A stretch of 64,000 nucleotides of DNA, from assembly GCF_000524195.1 (NCBI RefSeq), contig NW_020170432.1, positions 87,479 to 151,478 of the forward strand, given 5' to 3'. The stretch comes from Echinococcus granulosus (taxonomy: Eukaryota > Platyhelminthes > Cestoda > Cyclophyllidea > Taeniidae). Below are positions 51,871 through 62,483 of the stretch, piece after piece. A program made the translations under genes and the position numbers. Numbering within the stretch: position 1 is the stretch's first letter; every line of letters starts with the position of its first letter. The notes beneath the pieces were generated by a model. The model saw nothing but the letters and a program-made list of their open reading frames with translations. It was not told where the DNA came from and did no database searches.

Positions 51871-53757
51871 TTGTTCTCAGATTAACACCTCGCTATGAGT
51901 ATGTAATCCTGCGTTTGACCAGTAGCTCTAGAAGTTCTTTACTCTCATTGTCGGTGATATGAGAAAACTGCATTTAGAGGTCGTCTAGCTTGCTCATAGG
52001 TATAAAGAAAGCCCCGGAAAAAGCATTGTAAATATTACTAACACTTTTTTTCTATGTCAGAATGGTTGTTATGTTCTTAATGAGTTGATAAGTGGAGAAG
52101 ATGCCTTGGAAAAATTCAGGATGGTTGTAGTACTAGATAGAAAATCGGCACAAGTAATCGCATTTGAAGCCAATTCTGCTCATATCAGAAATTCCATTAT
52201 CCAATTTTTCTTTGTGTGCTGAAGTGCAACAGCATTTTTTTTTCTTTCTGATGATGAAACAAACCTAACCGTTTGGTTAAGAGGCTAAAAACCCCTGAGA
52301 TTTACTAGTAATCTGGCTACACCAAAGGCTGAGAGGGAATTAGATGGACCCCCTTCTAGTTTGCCTGGGGCTTGCAGGAATCAGTGAGGACCATTTGGAA
52401 GCTCACCTAGCTTGAAGATGTAGCTCGGAGAGCCAGGCTATGAGGTCATTCCATTTGATCGGCCGCTACGGTTGCCGTAGAACAGGACCGTAGGCAAATC
52501 TTGAAGCTTCTTCAGAAAGAGACTTGCCACGGTAATACGTGGGAGAAGTCCACATTTAAACAGGACCGAATTCTTCCATCGACTCTGTTCAGAAGCACGC
52601 CCTGGAAATCTCGTTTTGCTATTTGTTGAGGTTCTTCGTGTACTTCTCATTATCATTTCCCAATTTTAGGTAAAATAAAAGAACTCTCTATGGGTATAAT
52701 TTACTTGATTAATGACGAGCTAGTCCTTATTGCCTCAACACTCTTCTAACTTAGTGTCTTGGATTACCCGGATATTTACGGTGGCCTAGAATAGATTCTG
52801 AGGGAGGAAGCTTATGATTAAAGGCGCATTTTGACGTTGTCACTAGCGATTTGATAAAATACCTGCTTAAAAGCAGGAAAATTCGATAGATGAGGTTGCT
52901 ATTTCACTTTTGGTTTTTAAAGAATTAAATGCACTCTGATGACCGACGCAAAATTTTATGCAAGTGAGGCTCAAGGAAAGACGATGGAAATAAAAAAGGA
53001 TTTACGTGGGAGGTAAAGTATTTTAGCCAGGTGAGAAGTTAGGACTTCTAACATTTTGCTTTTACTGTGCAATGTGGCATCGCAAGATGTAATACTTCGG
53101 CTGATAATGTAACCTTCGGTTTTGGTGAAGAGACAACTTAGGTGCCACGCCATTGTGCCTTCCCCATGTGAGCAGGCCTCCGGGCCATGCCAGTAGTTCT
53201 AAGCCCCACCGTGTATCAAAGGTCTATTCTGCATTAGCATTAAACCTTCTTTCGGTTTCATGGAAATCTCGGTCCGCTGAACGGGAATGGTAGCAAACAG
53301 CCTGCACTTCTGTGCGTTGTTATCTTGGATAGTACTCGAATAAAAAAAATATAATTAAAATACAATAGGTTTGTCAAACTAAAATAAACGCTTCACTTAC
53401 TATCATTGACCTTAAAGTGCGATGAGATTTACTTAATACTTAGAATGCTTTTATCCTCTTAAAGGACTTTACACTCCATTGCCAATTGTCGCTTGTGTAG
53501 GAATATAAATTTACGTAACTCAATAGCGATTGCCTTGTACTGGGACTTTTAAAAAACTTTGCCAAAAAGTGCCTAGCGCGTTTTACTGCCTCCTTTCACA
53601 CCCCAAGGTTTAGGGTGCATACTTGAAAACTCGTCCTCTTATTTCGTTGTGGTTGTGGCTGCAGGTGGCGTACACTCCATTTGTGCACGCTTCTTCACTT
53701 GCTACAGACACTTGACAGTAGTGTTTGTGTTCCAATTACCTTTGTGCCCATTGCTAT
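51871..53757. other. Stretch between the Gypsy remnant and ZIP-B
   Basis: May include further decayed element sequence: a 72-codon minus frame at 52438-52656 lies where upstream gag/protease sequence would be expected, but has no diagnostic motif. From 52.7 kb the DNA is A+T-rich without a supported exon. Confidence 0.4.
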
Positions 53758-55643
53758 ATGGTATCACCCTCTAAACTGCTCATGGTGCCAGCAGCCCCAA
53801 GTTGCCCATTTCACCACTGGTCCCGAGTCCTCTTACTGGCTACACTTCTCTCAATTAGCTTTTATGGACCACAGCTAGTTGTGGCAGAACCAAGTATGGT
53901 TCTCCACGCCGTATCGAATCACGCCGTTACCAACGCCATCCCAAATGAGACAGCTGCCCTTGAACCCCTGCACGATGGTGTTTATGAAACAAATCCCCTT
54001 ATCACGATACCGTTACCAAATGCAAGTTGAGGGTTTTAATAGGTATTAAGATGGTGTTTGCTTATGATATGGAGCATATGCTTACCCGAATCTTACTTGT
54101 TTTAGCTCCCAAATGTAGAGGAGTTCACCAGTGTTTTAACAATTTCATCTGTCAATGATTCTGCCTTTGAAGCATTTGTGATTCAGGTAGTGAACTCAAA
54201 AGTAGGAAGGCACTTTAGTGTAGCGGAAAGTAAGTTTAAGAATGGGCGAATGCTGTGCATCATTGTGTTGTATTTTCACCCCATTTAACGCTAATGTTCT
54301 CCCTTCTCTTTAAGCTATTGTCTTCGCATTGTTGGGAGTAACTTTTAACAACCTTTGTTCGCTAATTGGTTTTGTTTGTATCCCAATCAAACGCCTAAAA
54401 CGCTTCAACCTTCTACTCAGCTACATGATGGCTTTAGCAGTTAGTGCCCTGTGTTCTGCAGCTCTATTGATTCTCCTTCCGGAGGTGGGTTTGCTTAATC
54501 TCATTTAGTCAGACGGACCTGCGTTCCTTCACCTGCTTTGATATAACGAGTAGCCCGGTGTTTTTAGGCAATGCGAATGGCAGATATGCCCCTGGAATTC
54601 GGTGGGCAGGGTCGCACCTACCTTCTAAAGTTAAGTTGTGTTCCTGCTGGTCTTCTCATCTTCTTCTTCATTGAATACCTCCTCCTCATCATACCGCGAA
54701 TATTTAAGGTGGGAATTCTACTGCTCACAGATGCAAAATTTGGCTGACGTCAATATTTAACGCGTTTTTTCGATACTTTAGTTGAGAAAGCCACAGAGTA
54801 GCGACCCCAATGATTCTCTGGACTCCACAATTAAAGTAGGTGTTTGTCGGTTATATATATGATTTTAAAGGAACCAAAGAATGTTAAATCGTGATCAGCA
54901 ATTTTGTTTCTCCTAGATGGAGAATACATTGCCCATGAAAATTGGCCACTCAGCGACACCTCGACCAATTACACCAACATCGCGACGCAAATCATGCTGT
55001 CCAAAATGTAGTTTTAAGGATTTCACCGAAATTGCTCCGATGGCTTGGATGATTCTTCTGGGTGACTCGATCCACAACTTCATGGACGGAATGGCAACTG
55101 CAGTGGGTTTCACTGAAAGCCCCACTGTTGGCGTTGCCATCTGTTTGTGTATCCTCTTTGAGGAGCTACCCCATGAGCTTGGTAATTTGAAGAAGCTTCA
55201 CCGCAAATGTTTGAGCTAAATCCATTCACCTTCCTTATAGGTGACTTTGCTGTCCTCATCTCTTCCGGTTTCCCCGTCAAATCGGCCATTTGTGCCAACT
55301 TTGCTTCTGCCTGCACTGCTTATCTAGGGCTTATTATTGGTCTGGTTATTGGTGAGGTGTCTTCCGGTGCTCTCTACGTGTTTGCGGCCACCTCTGGCGT
55401 CTTCCTTCACGTCAGCCTCGCGGACATGGTAGGAGTCTGATAATGAATACCCAGACAAACTTGTAGTTTAGTACCACCGTTTATTTGGTATTGCAGTTGC
55501 CCTCTATTCGTCAGACACTGGAAGAGGCGGAAAAGAAACGCGAATCATCTTTCGGAATATTCGTGATTCAGGTTGGTGGGTTGATCACCGGCTATGCTTG
55601 CGTCCTCGGTGTTATCTTCGCCAGCGACTACATCTCCTTTTAG
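53758..55643 (+). CDS. ZIP zinc/metal transporter, SLC39A8/14-like (ZIP-B)
   Basis: Sister of ZIP-A in opposite orientation. Eight exons: 53758-54021, 54106-54229, 54315-54484, 54568-54708, 54782-54835, 54917-55181, 55241-55428, 55497-55643; 450 residues. Exons 2, 3, 4, 7 and 8 have exactly the same lengths as in ZIP-A (124, 170, 141, 188, 147 bases). Signal-like HWSRVLLLATLLSISF in exon 1; MPLEFGGQGRTYLLK in exon 4; IHNFMDGMATAVGF (His304) and the canonical EELPHELGD (His337) in exon 6; then CANFASACTAYLG and LHVSLADM. The cytosolic loop is shorter than in ZIP-A and has CCPKC in place of the acidic stretch. Intron 1 appears to use a GC donor (CCAAAT|GCAAGT), at the position of the GT donor in ZIP-A. 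A second Met at 53782 is an alternative start. Expected to be an active metal importer. Confidence 0.94.
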
Positions 55644-57630
55644 TGGCTGTGCACTCCTCCTGACTTAAGCTTTTCTTTCACCTATCAAATGGTAATTATG
55701 AACTTTTATGAATAAGAAATTAATTTAGCAACCCTACGTTCTATTTATTTTACTTTATCGTTGTTTTTCAACTCTGCCATATTCTATCCTTCGCTGAGTT
55801 CTGATGTGAAACTCATAAACAGTCTTTCCTGACCACAAAATTAGTTGCCATACCCAATAAGGGTATGTCCTGCTTTAAGGTCCGCGTTTTCCCTCAACGA
55901 TAAATTACGTACACTGCTGTGCACCAACTTCCATCTATGAGGTTGTGATGACCGGCGACACTGGCCTGCGCTCAATCACATGGAATATCAACACGGAGAG
56001 TTCACTCTTAACTACGTCTTTTAGACAGATCGCTGCGGTTTCTGTTAACTGTGGTATAAGTCTGTAAACCCCATTCCCAGTATTCAGTAGTGACGACACT
56101 CTCGGCTCGGCTGTTCAACCCATTCGATTCAATAACTATGCAGAATCCCCCAAGGCGTAACCATATTCGTTCTGTGTTTAATCGGAAGGATGAGACTGAA
56201 TTTAGAACCTCAGATTTGCCACCTGCAACATCCGGGGAATTGTTGTAGAGGAGTTTCATAGCCCAGCGATCGCACCATTAGTTGGTTGTATCAGATGCCA
56301 CCATCCAGACGGCAACGAATTATAGTGGTTATCGGATACAAGTCAGGGGGCAAAGTCGAAAACCCCGTTAAGTGGCTCCATTTTTGCGGCATTAATAATC
56401 TAAGAGGTTAAAAAGTGTGAATTCCACCATGACAGTAACACGGCCAGTGACTTAAAAAATGTACCAAAAAGCCAGAGTTCCTGATGACGGTAGCGATACT
56501 TTCAAGATGGCAGTATGAAGCACTACGGCTTCAGTAGTTCTGCACGGCCGTGACAAAGCCAACTCCAAACTCCGACACCTCATTAAGTCATAAGAGACGA
56601 CCCGAGAGCCACGATTACATGTGTCCCCGATAGCAGTGTTTCCAATCGGACCACGTTCTGCATCACTGTGCAATCATTTAGGCGAATACAAGAAGCCATA
56701 GGATATACCAGTCTGAGAGTTTGTTTATCCCTAGTGTACAATAGCAAAACTCGCCTAAAGGCAACATATGGAGGGGACTATCGTGACCTCGAGGGGCTGA
56801 AAGTTCGCATACCTTAAGGTCAAATGCGCTCTATTGGCATCCATTGTACAGAGATGGAAATCGGGGGACTGGCCACAGGTTAACACCTTGTTAATTCTTC
56901 CCTAGTGATCCTCTGTGAAACCATGGCAAGGTACACCAATAGAGGAGGCTGCTATCAGCGCTTACAAGGGGTAAATGTCCACATCCATGGACGTCACACC
57001 ATGACACCAAGTCTGCAGCCACATCACAAAGAGGGAAAAGCTCGAACAGCCAAGTGAACTGCTAAAACAATATCGTTCCCATACATAAAAGTAGTCAATT
57101 TGAATTGCAACCAATACAGCTAAAACAGTTTTGACAGCTAAGGGCGAAATACACGCGACCTTTGACCCCTATCCAAGATGCACTTGAGTTAAAGAAAATA
57201 CTTGTCATGTTTGCACCTACACCTACGGAGACTGCAACACCAGGGATAATGCAATAAGCAAATAAGAACTGCACCATGGAACTTGAGGTGGACATGCCGG
57301 CATTACACCCACTTGAGTTAAACAATCAGTTATGAATGTGTACACACATGCACACACACTAGTCGAGCATAATCGTAAACCACTGATGCAATCCTGGGAC
57401 CAAACAAATGCCTCATGTTGTGATTAACTAACAAACCAATTCCACCGATGGAAAGATGCCAACATCAGACACACAATCCGAACTGTACACAAAATTGTTG
57501 ATCCGAAATAAGTTATCGTATGTACACATACATATACCTACACATACGAAGTTGTCGGAGGCAGGGAGTAGGCACTGATGCAACGTGAAGCCGATGAATG
57601 GAGTCCATGATCCACTTTCCTCGGTGGGAA
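55644..57630. other. Intergenic stretch, ZIP-B to POLR1E
   Basis: The two genes converge here. The middle (about 55.9-57.0 kb) is less A+T-rich, with mixed short open frames on minus (56008-56259, 56452-56673) that match nothing I recognise; a decayed repeat is possible. Near 57510-57550 there is a run of CATACACATACATATAC-type sequence. Confidence 0.4.
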
Positions 57631-59741
57631 TTATCGTTTAAAGACGTGGTCTACCTTGAAAACGAGGGGAGCCGATAGTCGTGCCACCGTGTGATATTGC
57701 TTCCCCCCCTCCTTCTGGTCAGTACTACTCGCCCCCGTCTCCTTTTTCGTAAATGAGCATCCAATAAATTGGAAATACTTCTTCAAGCTAAAAAGTGAAA
57801 AAGAGATGTAGCTTTTCAGAGTCACCAAAGTTGGCGGTTTAGTAGTCAAAGCAACCTCTTTTATAGCGGAGACCCTCTAACAAAGATGACCAACAAAACC
57901 GCTAATTCACCTACACGAAGACACCGATGAGTTCGCTTAATCATTAATCCAATAGCAATGATATGGAGTGGATACCGTGGCTATCACAAATACGAAAAAT
58001 CACGGGTCTTGGATACATGAAGACTCTTTTATTCCAGGTTTACCATATTAGCGGACTAATAGCAAAAAAAATCTAATCCTCACGTTACTTATTACCTATA
58101 TAGTAACGCTTTCGACATCAGTGAAGCTAAGGTTGGCCCGAGAGGGCCGACGCAGTAGCTTACCGCAAAGAGGGCATTTTAAAGTCGACGGAAAGAGTGT
58201 CAATGACGGTGGCAAAGCTGTCGCAATGAAGCAGAAGGACTAGAATGTGGCATATCAATTTGTCGCGCAGTACCGGCGTTATCACCCTAGAAGAAAAACG
58301 ATGAAGGGTCAACTAATCCTATTGTTTATTTTTAAGCTGAGTTCGGAAAGCGATTTACCTAGCTTTGAGGCGCTCACACCCTTCTTTAAACACGAAAGCT
58401 GTAAACTCATTTAAAAGATGCTTCATGACAGGTTGGGGAGTGTCAGGAAGGGGTGTTCGATGCTGCAACTCCCTCGGTTTCAGTTGAAACAACTTAAACA
58501 TATGCACGAGCAACGCCAAATTTTTGGCCATTTCCATTCTTGTTACGGGCTGACCAACACTATCCGGAGATTGCCGCTTTCTCTTAGCGCCCGGTGCTGA
58601 AAATCCCGCAATTTCGGCATTGTCCATCGGGAGGTAAGCCAAACGATCAATGATGAAGCGGGGATAATTGCCCTCCAAGAGCCACTGCTTGTGCATGCTT
58701 TCGTCGGCTTCAGAAAAGGCTTTTGCCTCTTTGGCTAGACTGGAGGCCACCGCTGGGGGCAAAATTTTGCCAATCGGAAAGATCTGGGCAACGAAACGCG
58801 TTATTTGGTCAAAGGGAGGCAGCAATAGCTCCTGCTGAGTCACCTTATCACCATTTACACCGCCCTTTATGTCAGCTTGACCTGCAGCATACACACAACG
58901 CAAAAAAACAATAAATACAAGTTCTTAAAGCATAATAGTGCAGCAGCAAGGATGAAGTTATTTACCTAGTTTTTTGGCATCCTTTTTCAATGCTGCTTTC
59001 CCAAAAGCAACTCTCTGTAGAACATCAGCGTCATTAACAGCAGCGGCTTGCGCAGACATTTCATCTAAGTCACGGAGGTACTTTTTGCCCCATACCGAAC
59101 CGAACGTATTTGTCAAAGCATGAGGCTAAAGAATTAAGTGCGGAAAGTAAAGGTTATTTACATCAACAGCCAAAGAACGAGAAGATTCTCCATCAATAAC
59201 TTCGACATCTAGGGTAGGTTAGAGAAAAGAGAAGAACTACAAACCAAACTTGGGTGATAGGAACTCCGGCAGATTATAAGATATTTCAATCTTCGCTGTC
59301 TTTTTATTGTAGATAATCGTGGCATAGCTAAAAGTAGTACACAAGTACAGTGTAAACAAGATGATTCCCCACCATATCATTAAAAAATTAAGACGCATTA
59401 CGAAGAGAATAAGCAAAGACAACCACTCAAATGCAGATTCATAATAAGCACAGACATACCTCCGATCTTTTCCACTTAAAGAAGCATTGACATACTTAAG
59501 TCCTTTAATGTTGCAACACTAAGTGAGGAAACATAATTTGAAATAATTTAAGTACGATTTGACGACTCCCTATAGGATTCCCACGGGACACTTGCGCTGG
59601 AATTATTTCGTCGGGATCTGCTCTACTCGTTCCTAGAGAAAAAGGGCCTGGATTAATGAAACTAGATGGAAAGTTCACATACAGGGTGTTAAATCCATCT
59701 TTACGAGTGAAGTCTGAAAGTCGCGCTAGAACACTGGGCAT
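57631..59741 (-). CDS. POLR1E: DNA-directed RNA polymerase I subunit A49/PAF53
   Basis: Subunit of the A49-A34.5-type heterodimer that aids RNA polymerase I initiation and elongation on rDNA in the nucleolus. Exons on minus: 59556-59741, 59460-59518, 59245-59327, 59162-59208, 58966-59125, 58359-58881, 58164-58286, 57631-57787; all GT-AG with agreeing phases; 445 residues (human 419). The N-terminal dimerisation part has LYVNFPSSFINPG, LKYVNASLSGKDR and YATIIYNKKTAKIEI. The linker has NTFGSVWGKKYLRDLDEM, matching the family's FG-x-K-x-R segment. The C-terminal tandem winged-helix part has LLLPPFD, NYPRFIIDRLAYLP, LALLVHMFKLFQLK, KLICHILVLLLHCDSF and YHTVARLSAPL. The frame continues above 59741 to a TTACAG acceptor-like site at about 59760, so a short first exon further upstream is possible. 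The exon 1 donor (ATC|GTACTT) is weak. Confidence 0.87.
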
Positions 59742-61070
59742 TTGATTGGTTGAAAAACCTGTAATTAATTAATTCGGATTTTGGTTATTCTACCAGAAAA
59801 CCAAATGTACTGTCTCGAAAGGAAATCCAGTCCACAGCAAATAAGATAAGCAAGTGTACACTATTCTTTGTTCGTACAAAATTTTTATTAATTTACCAGT
59901 GGCGAGTTATGCACGTCATGGCATTGTTTTTCAGGAAAGGCTTTTTAGCGTTAAATTAATATAGTCTGCATGAAAACCTAACAATAGGATTTCTTCCAGC
60001 TGTTCTCATTATATTGGTAGCACTTTTTTGTCTTTAAGACCGAACTTGAAATAGCTGTCGAAATGTTATTGACGAGAACTAGAAGGGTTGGTCGGGTGTT
60101 GGGTAGATATGGTGCATTTGATCATCCCTCCCTAGAAGATGGGAATTTGTTGCATAGCTGCCTGATAAGCCGGTTTCCGTTCAATTTGTGTTCGGACGAT
60201 AGCAACATCTTCCTCGACCTTTGTAGACACAATAGTTGGAGAAGAATTCAGCTAGATTTTTTAGCCAAAGCAGGATCATTACTGAGCTAGCTAAGTGAAA
60301 TCTCCTCCTTTTTCTGCCTTAGCTGATGACTAGAAAGTTCACAAGGAATGGTTCTGAATTCTCAAAAGAACCATTAGAAACTTCTGTAGGATGGCACCAA
60401 TTGCCCTTTTTCCGAGTAAATTCAACAGCTTTGTTTTTGTGGCATCAACAAATAGCTCTACCTGCCCAAAGCACAAAGGGTGATCTTAGAAAGGAAGAAA
60501 GGGCTATAGAGTCTTGAATCTTAAAAGTTAAAAACTTCCCCAATAAAAGCTAGTCTTTCCCGTTTTTCAAAACTTGCCTGAGAGCTTGGGCTAAAGATAT
60601 GACTCAGTACTTGTAGAAACTGTATCGTTGTATAAGGGACCATAGATGTTACCTCTGGGCGCTTCGAAGTGTAATTCATTGGAACAAGTTGGATGATAGC
60701 ACCCATTGCTTTCCCAACTTTGAGGTGAGCTCGTGACCATGATACATCTGGCTGGAAAGAGACTTGACTTGAGGCAATCAGGCAGACGGGTTTGCCTCCT
60801 TTTTAAACGTAGAACAAGTAAAGAAGAAACACTTGCAGCTGTGTTCTCCCGATGTGGCATAAAATGGCTCATGAAACTTCAAGTGTCTGACGCATTGCCA
60901 CTTACCCTTAATAAGCGATCCCGCATGCAAAGCTATTAGTAATGAGAACTTCACCATGGACTATGATGCTTTGCGTGGGCTGGGCTATGTATCCTCTGTA
61001 ATCAAGCAGAGTAGCAAATTTTTGATTTAATGGCAAGCTCATTGCCGGATGCATTCAAAAAAGAAGAAGC
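59742..61070. other. Intergenic stretch, POLR1E upstream region
   Basis: No supported exon. Open frames at 60063-60290, 60326-60517, 60591-60872 and 60733-60939 overlap on opposite strands and show no family resemblance. Confidence 0.4.
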
Positions 61071-61615
61071 ATTGGTACAATGCAAAGTCGATTTGTGAGG
61101 TCCGGGACCCACTTTCTCAGTGGGAATTGTTGCTTGAAGTTGTGTGCTACCTTGAGAACGAGAGGAGAAAATAAAAATATCACTACGGGAGTGCTTCTTC
61201 CCTTCTGCTCCTCTCTCCTATTTCGTGAATGAGCATCAAATGAAGGAGAAATATTCCTTCAAGCTTATCAGCTGAATTAAAGCGAGTCAGGCTTTTGAAG
61301 TCATCAATTTAGACTGTTCAGTTGTTAAAATAACCTTGATGATAGCGGAGAAATTTATCAGTGGAAGAAGTAGTAGAGGAGCACACTGAGTGAATGCGGT
61401 CTGACCACCAAAATCGACAATTCACTTAAACGGGGGCATTAGCGGATTCACCAACTCCTCTATGCACTGGAGTGAGAGGAAAATCGTTAAGTTTGAAGTC
61501 TATAAAACCACACCTTCATTCAAAAATATCAGTCTATCCCAGTTCAAATAAGAGGGTGGATACGGCCATTTGAACCGCAGCCTACTTATTGCCTTTTTAG
61601 TAGCGCGCCTGGCCA
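61071..61615 (-). pseudogene. Partial pseudo-copy of the POLR1E last exon and preceding intron
   Basis: Aligns by eye with 57571-58110 on the same strand. The minus reading starts GCTTGAAGGAATATTTC against GCTTGAAGAAGTATTTC in the real exon, then carries TGCTCATT-ACGAAA-AGGAGA and, at the 3' end, CCTCTCGTTCTCAAGGTAG against CCTCGTTTTCAAGGTAG. The frame is broken by in-frame stops (LKEYFSFI then TGA; later TAG), and the tail codons have changed. Similarity continues into intron DNA (GACCA-CAAAA-CG--AATTCAC; CTTATT-CC--T-TAGTA-CGC) up to about 61615 and then stops before the next coding exon. It is therefore a DNA-level segmental duplication, not a retrocopy. Confidence 0.7.
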
Positions 61616-62483
61616 CCACCAGAGAGAAACAAATACCATGGATCAACATTCAAAAATGAAGAACGAAAATAAAGGGCGCCCATCTGACCGAGGCACATAT
61701 TCATCAGACGAATGCGAGATTCCCAACTCCTCCAGTAATAATGAGTCTACCCTTGACATTTGACCCAATGACCCCTATTCGAAATCACCTTTTGAGCTGC
61801 CTACTCGTCTTGCCCAGTCAAAGGTCTGCATCCACTAGTTTCTCTCCACTTCTTTTACCCTTTTCATGGCTGACGCCGTATGCTACCATTTCTGTAGAGC
61901 TGAGTGGCCCCATTATACTGCCACCCCCCTGCCGGATGTGCTCGGACGGTTCGGCGGCGCGAACTCCTAGCGGCGATTGTCAAGCTCAAATGGATGTCAC
62001 CGCCTTAACCTTTTCAGTTTGGCGTGACAAAAGCTAAAACGCTCCACTAGTTCTCTAAAGCGCAGTAACGGCCAAACAGCCTACACATTTGGGCCAGTAG
62101 GAAAAAAAAGCCTTGGAAATTTCTTCCCTCACCCCGCCCTCGCGGTCACCACCAAAGCCGGATCTGGATGGTACATTGGCGACAAGAAGGAGAAGAAGTT
62201 CACTGGCCCCCATGCTTGCGCGTGTGTATGTGCAGGGACAAACTCATATACGTTGAGACACGACAGACAAAAGATGGAAGAATAAGAGCAAGAGGACGTG
62301 GGAGGGGGGCGAAGACAGTCACGTCTGAATTGGAGGGGGCGACAGTCCTACCTCCACAGATTTTAAAAGTAAAAGTTGGGGGAAGTAAGCTGTTTTTTTT
62401 CGTTGTGTCTTGATGGTGATGCTGATGGTGATTGTGGTGGTGAAAGGCTAAATAATTGTGCACGCGCTGCTGCCGCTGTCTCA
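61616..62483. other. Stretch between the pseudo-copy and UBR3
   Basis: Includes a 98-codon plus frame (61741-62037) without recognisable domain, and the presumed UBR3 3' untranslated region. A GATGGTGATGCTGATGGTGAT run at about 62413 is a short trinucleotide tract. Confidence 0.4.

Noticed and set aside
61741..62037. 98-codon plus frame between the POLR1E copy and UBR3
   Set aside because: Low-complexity Ser/Pro/Leu peptide with no domain or splice support.
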